NCBI GenBank assembly: GCA_003439945.1
Contig: QVRM01002374.1
Location: 1-64,000 of the forward strand
Origin: Dermanyssus gallinae
Taxonomy: Eukaryota; Arthropoda; Arachnida; Mesostigmata; Dermanyssidae
Direction of reading: 5' to 3'
DNA length: 64,000 nucleotides
Positions 49,926 through 62,809 of this stretch are shown piece after piece. The notes under the pieces are model-generated. The model did no database searches. It was given only the letters and a program-made list of their open reading frames with translations, and was not told where the DNA came from. How positions within the stretch are numbered: position 1 is the stretch's first letter; every line of letters starts with the position of its first letter. Position numbers and translations under genes: made by a program.

Positions 49926-50858
49926 ACGTGCTACAGCAACGTAACACGACCGGTCGTCAAGCCGAGCAGCTTGACTAATGATTGATGTTACATGAGCGCA
50001 CGGCGGCGAGGACGGCCGTTCGATTGAAACGGGTTGTTGTTACATACTAACTAACCGCAGTCATATTTTTCTTCGCGGCTCTGCTTATCTATCGGTTCAT
50101 CGGCCAGTCGAGCCAATGATTAAATTACTGATCTCAATATTGATTGTTGATTTAATTGATTGACTTACAGGTAGGAAGAGCTATCGCCATCATGCAGACA
50201 CCGCCGCTGTGGCGTCTAGCTGTGTATGCAGCGCGTTTCATTCTAACGTTACGGGGTGAGAGATCATACACCTTTACATATGTATGAGTAGACACACACA
50301 GGTAGGCCATACCTAGGTGCATTCGTAGAACGTTGCAGCCGTCGAAGATAGTCTCGGACTTCGGGGGGGGGGGGGGTCACTATTCCTCAACGAGAGCGAA
50401 CGTGTTCCCAACACTCGCGTTGCTACTGCTAATGCCAGGTCGAGGTGGCCAGTGACAAATGAAACGTTCAAACGATGACCAGGCTATCATGGTCTCGATT
50501 GAGATGATGTTGAGTGTTGGTTTCGTTTTAAGTTGTTCATCTGTTTGAGCTAAATAGCCGGCAGGTGCACTGAGACACACACTTGCGTCGTTAAAAGGCA
50601 TCGCGGGGCTTTAAATACACACTGCTACATTAAACCCATTCAAACCCAGGATACATTCGTTTAGCCTATTCCCGTAGAGGCGTTGATAGCGGAAATTATA
50701 GCTATATATGCATGTATATCTAACATGTGTTATGGTAAACGTGTAACAACTCCTTCTACCTTTTTGTTTACGCTCCTGTACAAATTATGTTTAAAAAAAA
50801 GAAATTTACTTTTACGCAATGATCTTTATGATTATACCATCTAGACAAAAAAAAAAAA

Positions 50859-50901
<43 letters not shown>

Positions 50902-51163
50902 TTGCTTCTTCTTGTCTGATGTCGATGTACAGGTCATTGCGTTGTTTGTTATTGCTAATCAGTCAGCTGGTTAAACCGACGTGTTTATTATCGGGCCGTC
51001 GGGGCGACGTAAAGCTTTAAATACAGGGTTGACAGCAGCCGACGACGGTACCGTATACTATAGCGCCAGTATTAACAGCCTCTTCGTGCTAGAAGTGAAC
51101 GTGAGCTATTGCGTCATCAGAAGAAGACAAACGGATCAAACATTGCTGCTCCACAGTCGCCGC
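48705..51163. other. Non-coding, AT-rich stretch
   Basis: No gene recognised. (AT)n tracts at about 49061-49102, 49731-49760, 49808-49845, 49889-49922 and 50862-50896; G10 at about 49483 and G14 at 50363-50376. Confidence 0.55.
49590..49680 (+). mobile_element. Possible tRNA-derived SINE head
   Basis: GGTTCGATGAC at 49646-49656 resembles a B box downstream of a weak A-box-like AGATTAGCTGG. Low certainty. Confidence 0.22.
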
Positions 51164-51226
51164 TGAAGAGAGGCTGGCTGTTCCACAGTCGCCGGCGAAT
51201 ACTGTGGAGCAGTCAGCCTCTCTTCA
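51164..51226. repeat. 26/11/26 quasi-palindrome
   Basis: Arms 51164-51189 and 51201-51226 are complementary apart from two mismatches, with the 11-nt loop CGCCGGCGAAT. The motif CCACAGTCGC occurs in direct orientation at 51151 and 51183 (32 bp apart). The upstream copy pairs perfectly with the right arm over CTGCTCCACAGT, so the right arm appears to combine two templates. Confidence 0.85.
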
Positions 51227-53140
51227 AGACTTCATTTCATTGCACGATGAGGCGATGCGGCTTCAGCTTTGCCTACGAATACTACTAGCAGCTGCGAGGC
51301 TGTTCTGTTGTACCTGTCACGCCTTTCATCTTGTTGTTGTTCTTGTTTTTGCTGCTGCTGTTGCTGTTGTTGCTGCTGCCTTTGTTGTTTTTGCTGCTGT
51401 TGTTATCATGTTGTTGTTGCTGTTGTTGTTGTTGTTGTCGGCAGCAGCCTCCTGTATCGAATCACGTAGACGTATAACCCATACTGACATGAGCAAACGC
51501 CTGTTAGTATCTGCCGAATTAGCCCTGTCGCAGTTGGCACTACTGTTGGCACTGCGTTTGGCTCTTCGATGTCGTTCGCCGCTGTGCCATCCTCTCGCTT
51601 GGTCCTGTTCATATTTCTGATGTTTTGTTTTTTTCGTTTTTCGGCAATAATTGCAACGATTTTATGTACTGTCGTTGCTTTATGAGCATTAATGTTGTTG
51701 CTGTTGTTGGCGCCATGGTTTGTCATGTTTGTTTTTTTTTCAGTTTCGATCTAACGTTGTTATTGTTCTCACGACATTGTTGGCGCTAAAAAACAGATTG
51801 CGTGCGTTTTATCGGAATGCCGCATGTATGAGGAGAATGCCGTGACTCGAGCGTTTACCACAACAGTTCAATTTGTCAATGATACCATAGCCGTTCGAGG
51901 TATGTCGTGGCGCTGTGTATTCTATAAGCGCGTTACTATGGCACCTACGCGTAGTTCGTCCCTATTTGTAAGGCCATTACGAAAGTACGACGCATTGTGT
52001 TGTATTTATTTTGCCCTTGTCTCCTGTCAGGGTAAAATTGACGTTACTACCGATTATCTGCTACGTTATATATGCATACACGTTATGTGTATATTTATAT
52101 ATATATATACATATTTGCATACACGTTGAGGTACGGCGATATTTCGTGAATGATCCCTGTCGAAAGTAGCAGGTATCAGTCTGTCATATCATCCAGGGTG
52201 TGAACTATTGCGACATCAAGGACACCGGCCGGCTGCAATAGACTTGAGACACATCGAGAAGACGAAGCCATGCCCTTGGCATTTGAAACACTGAGAGGTC
52301 GAGAAAAAGGGGAGAGCCCACAGAGATATTGAGAAGTGTTTGGGGTGGTTGCTTCTGCGGTTGTTGTTGCTGTCGTTGTATAATAGTATTAGTAGACATG
52401 CGATTCTATGGCAGATTGGATTAACAATACGAAGTTACGAACGGGTGATGGGAATTAATGGGCAGGTGATATCGCCTTGGCCTGCTGCACAGCTTAAGAG
52501 AATGTCGGAGACAGTAAACAAGTGGACAAACATATGATGAAAAATAGTTAGGTAATATAGTAAGCAGACAATTAATTCAACCGGTACAGCAGCAGCGCCA
52601 GCCGCAGGAACACGAATAATAAAGGCAAAAACAACACGACGACAACAATAACAATACTGCCAATGTCAACAACAGCAATAAAAGTGACGGCTACAGCAGC
52701 AACAGCTACGAGAGCAATATCAACAGCAACAAGAATAGCAGTGGGAATAACGACGACGACTACGGTAGCAACAACAAAACTAACAAATATATCTCATCAT
52801 TAGTGTATGGGAACAATAGCAACAACCATAACAGCAACAAAAGCAACGATAATTGTTGGCAATCAATTCGTATGCAGTCGTACTTGATCATCGTTTTGTC
52901 TGGGTTGTTTTACGTACACTATCCTCATCCGGTCGGTAGCGGAGTGGATGGATGCGCGATAATGCGGTAGGTTCGATCTTATATTGGTCACCGTTCCTGT
53001 GTGTTGCTGCTCTTGAAGATGGTTGCTTAGCACACAGCTAGACAGATAATGCATTTTTAATTAGATGATAAGTGAGGACTGCGTCGTAAGATAGAGAGAC
53101 TAGATTAGGTTAATCTAATCGCCTGGTAATAATAATATAA
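51227..53140. other. Non-coding stretch, GTT/CTG- then CAA/CAG-rich
   Basis: No gene recognised. GTT/CTG arrays at about 51330-51445 and CAA/CAG-type repeats at about 52585-52850. Frames at 51204-51620 read as poly-L/V/A and are not called. Confidence 0.55.
52925..53010 (+). mobile_element. tRNA-derived SINE head
   Basis: A box TAGCGGAGTGG at 52937-52947 is a full consensus match. B box GGTTCGATCTT at 52970-52980 follows with tRNA-like spacing. No folded acceptor stem is visible. Tail and target duplication were not identified. Confidence 0.45.
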
Positions 53141-53141
53141 A

Positions 53142-53227
<86 letters not shown>
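53141..53227. repeat. (TAA)n microsatellite, about 87 bp
   Basis: Nearly thirty tandem ATA/TAA units, the longest trinucleotide array in the window. Confidence 0.95.
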
Positions 53228-53228
<1 letters not shown>

Positions 53229-54340
53229 GTCTACATTACAACGATTGAATGGAAAATGAGGCAGAAAGTCCGTTAGGTCGTTATCACAAATCCAGTTTGC
53301 CTCGGCGCGATGTATTTAGGCCATTAATCGGACCTTTGGTCGAAACAAAGCAGATCAGAAATTTGTGTCAAATGTACGTCGCTCCTTTCTTTACGGCATT
53401 TACAGTGTAGAACAAGTCGAATGTACAATTTCTAACATTTCGAACAAAATGTGTCGTACATTGGCAGTTTAAGATTTACATGTGTATACAGTAATTACAA
53501 CACACCTAGCACATGGTGTTCACAAGTATTAAAGGGGATTCAATTACGCATGATACGCTCAGTAAAAGTTAATCAATTTATACTGAAAGTTGCGTGCGAT
53601 CACAACCGAGGCAAGTACATTCGAGATAAACATGCAGAAAACTAGGGGAAACATGTCTGACGATGAGGACCAATGAGGACACATCACATGCCAATACTTC
53701 TTCAACTAATGCTTCTTTAATCTACCGAAATGAAAAAGGCTATCCAGCTATTACCTTCGTGGTCTTATTTTTTTTCCGAGTTTGTAGTACTTCTAGCGAT
53801 ACACTGATCTCTGGAGCCGTCATTTGGGAGGCCCTCAACGTGTTGATGACGTCTACTGCAATACCGCAGAAGAGAAATGTTTAATACGAGTTTAAACATG
53901 GTTAGTCTGTTGTTTACTATTTCACCTTTTTGGTCACACCGTGTATTCGATTTAGCATTCTGTGGCAATGTCGTCGCTTGTTGTAACCTGCAAGCGTCAA
54001 AATGTTGTTTGTTAGTCAGCACGACGTTCAGGGATTTTAGATACATTCAGGCGGGAGGCGGATAATAGACATGATGATGAGGGAGCGAGTGAATTAACGG
54101 GTGTGTGCGATGCGACTGGTGGGGGCTCCAATGTCGAGTCTGATTTGAACAAGCAACCTTTTGCTTTGCCATTGCATCAACAGTGCAATGGCTGGCAGGC
54201 GGCGACTTTAGCTTCGGCCGGACATAGCAGCACGGATAACTTGCCATTGACAGTGGTAGCGGTGGGCAACCGTAGCAGACAACTGATTGAGTCAACTTAC
54301 AGTGATCGATTAATGAATAGCCATAACTGACGTGTGTTTA

Positions 54341-54375
<35 letters not shown>

Positions 54376-54677
54376 CTAGTGCCCTTCAACTAATCGATAA
54401 GAAAAATATATCGACAGACAGATAGACAGCTTTGGCGCCATCATGACGTGTTTGGTGTTCTGCTTTTATTTTCTAGATCTAGCCCATCCCTCTCGCGGTC
54501 CGTCCAGTTATTGGTTGGCGTATTTTTTTTTAACTCATGACAACACGCAACATCGAACACGCAACAACAGCTACTATTATATTAATCATACTATTGATAA
54601 TTATAAAATAATACTTCATTAGTCATAGAAAGCATTACCGTGCTTTCTCTCACTTTTTCTCTCTTTTTATTTTCGCA

Positions 54678-54734
<57 letters not shown>

Positions 54735-55181
54735 CCTATTTATAAAAAACGTTTATTCTAAAACTGCAAAGCTTAAAGAATGTATATATATAAATGAATC
54801 ATTTATGTCGGTGGAACAAACAAACACAACCAGACGTGAAGTCCGATTTTCTAGTAAACGAAGTAAAAAGTTTTTCTGTTTTTGCGCAAATTGTAACTTG
54901 TGCGTGCTCGTTCTCGTCTCTTGTCTTTCTATATTTCTCTCCTAGTGAGATAGACAAAGATAGAAAAAGTGTACACATCGGTGGATGTTTTCGACTAGAT
55001 TTTATTTTATAGTCTAGGGGCAGTCCGTGCAACCTAAACGCAGCAGCGACGGTCACAGAGGTTCTGGGACAATTGAAGCCGCAGTGGAGAGCGGAGCGCT
55101 CTGCGCGAGACACGCGATGTTCATTTATCCGTGGTCGTTATACGGGCCTGATCTGTAGCTAGGCGTACACCACACGCCCAT

Positions 55182-55221
<40 letters not shown>

Positions 55222-55239
55222 GTAGAGGGATATAATTAT
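53228..55239. other. Mostly unique non-coding stretch
   Basis: No gene recognised. (AT)n at about 54342-54372, 54677-54734 and 55182-55217. The rest is unique with short unassigned frames. Confidence 0.5.
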
Positions 55240-55390
55240 GAATTTGAACTCCGACTACGATATTTCTGACTATGATTTATGTACAGCGAACAAACATTGT
55301 CCTGCGAAGTGACCGATTATTGTTTTCTAATTCTCTTTCCACATTTTGTACATACTCTATTTGAGTGAAATAAATATGATTGATTGAATT
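55240..55390 (+). mobile_element. Possible LINE 3'-end relic
   Basis: The stretch ending TTTGAGTGAAATAAATATG, followed by tandem ATTG units (about 55375-55386), looks like the 3' terminus of a CR1-type non-LTR element: AATAAA just before a short tandem array. No coding sequence precedes it. Confidence 0.35.
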
Positions 55391-56858
55391 TTTTTCCACA
55401 CACCCACATACAGAACAAGAACAACAGTACCGGAAAACAAACACAATATCAGCAAGAACAAAAATGAAAAAAGTTGCGCATTCAATACAATAGACCAGAA
55501 GTCCGTGTATGGGAAATAATTGTTTTTAGGTACAAGCCATTCGATAGTGAACATCTAACCATTGCAATAAACGAATGATTGTTCCAGGAATTTTTTTAGG
55601 CATTGTACGCGTAATTAAAATCGAATGGTTCCTAGTTACCATAACAGAGAACACATGGGCGGAATAGTGATTGAACCGTGTGGGTTGCATTTGCATAGCG
55701 ACATTTTTATATTGGCAGTTATCAGCAGTAACTTTGTTCATATACTAACCTACCTTTATTCGATAATGTTTACTCTTGGAATTGATTCTTTTCACGTTGG
55801 TTTGTCAATATGCGATAAACTTCAGTAGTTTGGAGGGTAGATCGGAGACACAAAACGGTTCCAAACGGCCGCTTTATTCCAATCTTGGACCTCGCAGAAG
55901 TCGATAGACTTTAAGCATTTTAGAGACATTTTGGATTTCACTGAGACGCAGCGGCAGTAGTGCTGCATAGTCACTTGCCTTTTTTGACTCACTCAGTTAC
56001 GCCTTTGAACACTAATCTAGCATCTGAACGCGCTAGCAGAAATATTAAGCCAATTCGTCGCGTTTTTCATTGTTTATAACTATAACTGTTGTTAGTCTTA
56101 TTATATTATTATTAGATTTCAACAGTGCTATCGGTTTTATGAACCTTAGCTTATTTACGCCTCCAGTGATGCGAATTTTGAAAGCGGCATTGCTCTACTC
56201 ACTGCGCGAGAAAATAGTTGTCCTAAATAATCTTCCTTTTGCTGAATCCTCGTCGTTGCCTTGATTCTATTAGTCAGATCTTGCTTTTCTGATAGGGCCT
56301 AGTATCTCCACAGCTATTGATACAAAATTACTAGTGTATCTTCAAAATCTGCGTATTTACGTTTTTCTTTCTCTCGGCTTGTTCTTTTACCCACTTCGTG
56401 TTAGAGCTCTGATCTAGATAGGGAGGATCCACAGTGAAGGACACTGTAGCATCCCGTGCCAGACACTTATTATGCGATCACGGGGACATGGTCACGCCGT
56501 CAGGTCTCTTGTCGTTGTTTAGTCTAAGTGTAGGACTCTTAAACCCACCAAAACCCTGGTGATCGATTAACTTACATGACCGGAATAGTTTTGGTATTAC
56601 TTCAGTGCATGTAAGGATTCGATAGCCTGGCTTTCAGTCTTCAGTGCTGGCGGCACTCCATGTGTTGCCGCCTCTCTTTCGTCATAATGCCTCCCATAAT
56701 AATAATTCCGTATAATACATTATGTATTTTTTACACGTATCACGATGGATTAGTTAAGCCAATGTGCGTAGTGGTAGTGTATTATAACTATCACGTCTCC
56801 GTTTCGATGAGGCCAGGCCGAGACCACTTGAGAAGTGTGCCCTGAACGGAGCCAGCGT

Positions 56859-56897
<39 letters not shown>

Positions 56898-57363
56898 ACA
56901 TAAGTGGTAAATAAAGTGTAGTATTTGGTTACACATTATTTTGTAGAACTTCAAACTAAAACAATTAAAAACCTGCAAGTGGCAGCTTTGGTTATATATT
57001 CCGAGAGAGGAGTACCGTTTGCATTCTCGGTGCAATGGGTTAACAGAAACGCGGCACACTTATAAAGGACATATGCATCTTGCAAATGCATGAAATTTAT
57101 TTTTATTAATATAACTGCTCGTATAAAGAGAGCAGAAAACAGATGGTGTTAGCCAGTTTAGATAACGGCATCGACCATTACTAGCATCAAGCGCGACATC
57201 CAACCAGCTGCGCCAACAACAGAAATAACATTAACGACTACAGAAGCAGCAGCAGCTGTAGCATATGTCGTATGATGGGGGGATGAGTGGGGAGTCGTCA
57301 ATCGCATCCAATGCCCCCAAGCTGGCTGACATCAATTGAATTAAATAGCATCGGCGGCTGCGA

Positions 57364-57405
<42 letters not shown>

Positions 57406-57680
57406 ATAGGTGTAAAGCATCAACAGTTGTCCATCTGCCGCTTGCGTCTGGCGTGTGTGGAGGTGCGGAGGTGTTGTTGCTGTTGTCGTTCCCTCGTGTC
57501 GCCCTGTAGAAAGCGAAAAGTGCAGCGTTCATCTATCTAGGCGCCGACCCGCGACTTTTTGTTTTCTACACTCGTGCAGCTATCCCAGTTCATCCCATTC
57601 AGCCAGAGATAAAATACTTACGGACAAACGAAAGGCAGGAGGGAGGCAATCGCACACACGCAGAGAGAGACACACACATA

Positions 57681-57737
<57 letters not shown>

Positions 57738-59413
57738 GTATATGCACGTACACATTTATGCATAGCCAAATGCATACGAAGCTTTGCCGAGAGACAGCTG
57801 GTGTGCGAAGCGTGTCCGTCGTTGTTGTTGTCGTCGTTGTCGTCGTCGTCATCATCATCATCACCACCACCACCACTACTACTCGAGATGTTGTCGATTC
57901 TACTGCTGCTGCTGTTGTTGTTGTTGTGCTTGTTATTGTTGTTTCTGTTGTTGTTGTTGTTGTTGTTGCTAGTATCTTGGCGCGGCAGTGCCACTAGGTG
58001 ATGTTGTTGTTGTCGTCGTCATCGTCTGGCAGGTGTGTTTTCTGTCGCCGCTACCGTTGACGTTATTGTGTCGGGGTCGAGCGCACCCAAGCAAGCAGCG
58101 ACAGCAGCAGCAGCGGCGGTAGCAGCATCAGTTAGTTTGTCAGTTAGTTGAGCGGGGGCGACAGTCACATTACGTTCCCCCTCTACCCCCTTACCCCTCC
58201 CCACACACATTCAGACTTAACCATACAGACACACACATTGTAGGGCAGTAACAACGTCGGCTATACACGCAGTCTCACCAAACCCCACAGAGAGAGATAG
58301 AGAGAGAGAGACGCTGTCACACGGGCAGAGAGCCTAGGATAGTGGCAGCACGACATAGCGAAACGGCCCGAAGACCACAGATACGAACAACAGGGAGATG
58401 GGGGTGCCGGGAAAGGGAGAGAGAGAGGGGGGGGGAGGGAGCGCGAAATCGAGAGAGTTAGAGAGAAAGAATGAAAGAAAAGGACACGATCCAACGCGCA
58501 ACAACAACAACAACAACAACTGGGATAACAACGACCCGTCTACGGGCCCAACCATGATGAATGACAGTGACGAAACATCATCCAAACGTTCGGCGTTAGC
58601 CCGACGTTGTGACCGCCATCGGGCCGTCGCCGTTGTCGTCGTCGTCGCTTGTGCTGCAGTCGCCTAGGCTCGACGCAACTTTCGTTACGACGACTACTAA
58701 AACTGCTTCTGCTGCTGCTGCTGCTGCGAGAAGGTTTCGCTTTCGTCCCATTCCGTTCCTCCATTCTTTCTCTCACGCTCTTTTTTCTTTCTCTCCCCCG
58801 CGTTTCCTGCCACTGTCCTCTCCCGACTTTTTCTCTCTTTTCTGCTTTTCGCTTTCTTTGACCAGCTCACCCTGTTTGCCAGTCTTCGCCCTCTTTCTCG
58901 CTACGCGTTCCACTCTGCTGAGGTTTACCTTTAACTTCATTTATACATTGTATCATCTCCTTTCGCTATCACATCTTCTATATATACACTCCTACACCCT
59001 GCCGCGCTGCTTGTGTGCGCCTCTGCAAATTATACCTTGGTATCTTTTTGTTTCGTCGTCCATCCATCCATTTATCTATCTGCCTATTTGTCCATCTACG
59101 GCCATGCGTCTCCTCTGCGTCGTCATACGCTCGAACAGCAGCCGTAACAGCATTTTGGCTAGCACTAACAGCGCAATGAACGAAGCTCAACCGCTCGTGA
59201 ACCGAAGCGTCCTCTTTCTTTCTGTCCGTATTTTTTTTCTTTCTTCAGGTTCTCTGTCGTCAGTCAGACAGTTGCTCTGTTAGCCTAGGTTCTCTGCCTG
59301 CCTGCCGGTCTCTATGTTCTGTGTGTTTTCTGAGCAAAGCACGCTCGTGCCTCCGTTTCTCGCGTTTGCACAAGCCACACCAGTCGTCTGTGCACACTAG
59401 TAGTAGTAGAAGA

Positions 59414-59444
<31 letters not shown>

Positions 59445-59837
59445 TTCGTCGTCATAGTAGCAATGGTAATAGTTACCAATAAAACAACTTGTCATTTTTG
59501 TCGTACTGTCGTTCGCGCTGTTGCTGCTTGTGTCGAACCAGTAGAAAACAAAGAAATCCTATCCATCTTGTGGCACAGTTTGCTTCACCAACGAAATGAC
59601 TCTGACGTCTGTGACGGTTCTGTGTTCACTGGGGTTCGCTGGGTTGGCGGGGGGAGGCGACGCGACCAGTACGAGCGCCGCAATACGCCGGTCGCATTGC
59701 ATAGCTGACGCTGCCGAGAACTGCTGTTGCCGCTTTTTATGGTCGTAAAGTTACCAGAGTGACCGTTTAGTAGTGGTTAAAGTAGTAGCAGTTGTAGCAG
59801 TAGAAATTGCAGTAGATCTAGTAATAGTACTAGTGCG
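55391..59837. other. Non-coding stretch with simple repeats
   Basis: No gene recognised. (AT)n at about 56860-56894, 57364-57404 and 57687-57736; GTC/ATC/CAC repeats at about 57820-57880; GTT at about 57910-57970; GA at about 58289-58310; CAA at about 58500-58520. Pyrimidine-rich DNA at 58740-59110 makes an artificial 224-codon S/F/L-rich plus-strand frame. TAG repeats lie at about 59400-59440 and in degenerate form at 59770-59835, just before the SINE. Confidence 0.55.
56710..56762 (+). repeat. Dispersed repeat, copy A
   Basis: About 53 bp beginning GTATAATACATTATG and ending GTTAAGCCAA. It matches 60529-60585 at roughly 85 percent by eye. The similarity fades on both sides. Nature unknown. 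Confidence 0.65.
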
Positions 59838-60026
59838 TCAAGCCCGGTGGCGTGGTGGGTGTATTCATGCGTGCGCCCTTGAGACCAGAGGAGACACATG
59901 GATGGCACACATAGGGTTCGATCCCCACCGTTGCACATTTGTAGTCATGGGGGTCCGTCTTATAAAGCAATGCGAGAGCGGTTTTGTGGACGCCGTAAAC
60001 GTTAGCTGTAGTCTGGTCAAAAAAAA
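59838..60026 (+). mobile_element. tRNA-derived SINE, copy 3
   Basis: Same family as the dimer at 41.6 kb: TCAAGCCCGGTGGCGTGGTGG start, A box 59848-59858, B box GGTTCGATCCC at 59915-59925, then ACCGTTGCACATTTGTA, ATGGGGGTCCGTC, AAGCAATG and a final GTCAAAAAAAAG. It is more diverged than the dimer copies. It lies between degenerate TAG repeats, with AGTAATA on both sides as a possible short target duplication. Confidence 0.8.
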
Positions 60027-61448
60027 GTAATAATAGAAGTAGGAGTAATTTTGTTGCTCATATTAGTAAGGTAGGCTGTATAACAACTGGTTCTATAAAT
60101 AAAAGTAGTTGTAGAAGTTGGACCAGCAAAGATGCACGGTGCATGCAGATGCTTGGGACTCAGCTAACCAAAGGGCCAAGCCAACCTTGGAGGTTAGAAC
60201 GCAGAGCCTACCAGCATATCACCTGGCATCTCAGTTGTCACTCAAAGCTGCCACCTGCTCATGATTATGATAGGCATATCGGCTGACTCATGTCATGGTC
60301 ATGCTAATGATGGCGTCAACAAAGACGAGATCAGAGTCAGCTACGTCAGGGTGGCTCCATTTGAAATTACTTTCGAACAGTAACAGCAGCAGCAGCAGTG
60401 GCGGTGGCAACGTTGAGAATGATGACGATGATGGTGAAGACAAAAGACATGGCGTTTTACTCGCTTCGCCTCCACGCGTCGCTTCCATGTCGTATATATG
60501 CTCAGTCTAGATGCATGATTTATTTTCTGTATAATACTTTATGTATATGTTACACTTACCACGAAGGATTAGAAGATTAGCCAAGTGTATAACACTGTTG
60601 TCTTGCCGCCGATATTATCCACGACCACTGCTCTTGCCGTTAACAGCAGCTGCAGCAGCAGCAGCAACAACAACATTAAGACGAAAACCTAGAAAGGTCA
60701 TAGAAGTCCGTCCGTTTTGTGCACGTGTATCAAGTGCATGACGTTAGCGCCGTATCTAATATATAGTACAGTCACACATTGCAATCCTGTCCTTCTCACG
60801 GGCTTACTGTCACAGAGCGTAAGAACGTAAACGCGTTGCATTTGCTCATACCTACTAGCACATACATATGCCTATACATAGACACGCACACACGCCCACT
60901 TAGACTACAAAGCGTGAGCTACCCCATAGAGAGCTATCGGAAATGGGTCCGCAGTATGAGTCGGCGAAGCAGTCTGCAATAGAATCTAGTAAATCAGCAG
61001 CAGCAGCAGCAATAACGGCACTCCCCATCAGGTCTCGACCAAGAAATCCTACCCGAACCTGCTCCGCAAAACCCCATCGAGCGCACCGTGTCCTAGAGGC
61101 ACCACCATTGGCCATGGCGGCATGATGATGCGTAGCTTCATAATGACGTTCTGTTTGTACTGTGTTGTCTGTATCTGTTGTTAACAACTTGTGCTGTCTC
61201 GATAACGAATGCTGCGTAACTGCGAACATTCAGTCGTCTGTTTGTCCGCACATCTACATAAAATCGTCACAAAGTTTAGCCATTATTTTACGTGGCGGAT
61301 CTTCGAGCATCCGCAATGTCCGTAAAATATATACCTCCCGATGCGTTCCCCCGTATTTAGCCCCCATCCGTTTTATCACACAAACAGGATCAACAAGCGA
61401 TTACCGTCTGCTTAGACAGCCCTAGAGATGTTTGTACGCACGATGATA

Positions 61449-61488
<40 letters not shown>

Positions 61489-61611
61489 AAAGCCGTTTCT
61501 GCAAATGCCCTTAGTTGTTACAATCGTTGAAAATGTGTAATTAGGGATATTTTAAGCTCAATGAGGAATTACTGAGTTTAACTAAATTTGGCCTTTGAAG
61601 AAGACGGTTCC

Positions 61612-61646
<35 letters not shown>

Positions 61647-62262
61647 GGAGAGAGATCTGTGAAGGCCGTGAATGATCTTCGATATCTGTATTTCGGCGCA
61701 GAAGAACTTTCGGAGCGTGACGGCTAAACGTTAGCGTGTTATTGGATCTACAAGATCAAACTATCGATCGATACGACGCCTGTCTGCGTGTTTTGTTTGC
61801 TTTGTTTCACCAGTGACGTTTTTATTTTTATTAGCACGCAGACGCTGCGTTGTTGTTCTGTTGTTGTTGTTTTTGTTGTCGTTGTTGTTCTGTTTTCGTT
61901 GTTTGTGTTGATATTTCTGTTAGCCTTCGAAGGCGTCACCACACGAACACGCTGGTAGCAGTTCCGGCTGGTTTTGTTAACACTACGGCACTACGTGGGG
62001 CAGCAGCCGTGTCGGCGGCGGCGGCGGTGGGGTGACTGTGTCGGCCTGGTCGCTGGCCGCCCGTGGTCGACTGTCATAGTGCTATGACAGGGGTATGACA
62101 GACTCCGGAAGAACCAGAAGACAGAGTCGCCTCGCCAGTTAGTTCTTCTTCTCCTCCTCCTCCTCACGCCAGACCCTCCACTGTCCCAATGTCGACGAAA
62201 GTAGGAAGTTGAGAGAGATCTCAAGCTGGCCAAAAATCTCTCTCTCCCTCTCTCTCTATTTA

Positions 62263-62328
<66 letters not shown>

Positions 62329-62809
62329 TATATATATATAGATTTATATATACAGAGAATATGGAAAGAGGGAGAGAGCAGGAGACGCAGGAATGGCGGG
62401 CAGAAGTGTAAAATTTAGCGCCTACAACGATCGCGCGATTATTGCCTTTGCATCTCGTGGTGTAGTTTTAGTAGTCGACGGGTAGCGGCAGATAGCGGCA
62501 ATGCGGCGTGAGTTCGGCTGTATTTTCTGGCTTGCCTACTGCTGGAGAGTTGGAACGACCGAACGGATGCCCTGAATACTCACTCACTCCGTAGCAGCAT
62601 CGGCAGTGGCTGCAGCTTGCCAGCAGCGGCTCCGGTGGGAATTTCGTGATCACGGATTGGATTGTGCGGACGGAGGGAGGAAGGGAGAGCCCGCTGAGAT
62701 GACGACAACGAGACTACAGCCACAGATCGGTTGATCGGAATTTTCAGCACATCCTCGTATACACACATATCTAGATATAAGTATATGTATGCATATGTGT
62801 GTATGTATG

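Noticed and set aside
57455..57997. 180-codon plus-strand frame
   Set aside because: Made of (AT)n and GTT/GTC/CAC repeats (YIYI, VVVV, TTTT). The complementary frame is also open.
58609..59283. 224-codon plus-strand frame rich in S, F, L and P
   Set aside because: It follows a long pyrimidine-rich tract, which contains few stop codons on this strand. Composition explains it.
60900..61229. Complementary frames with an alanine run
   Set aside because: The alanine runs come from a CAG array. Both strands are open and no motif is recognised.
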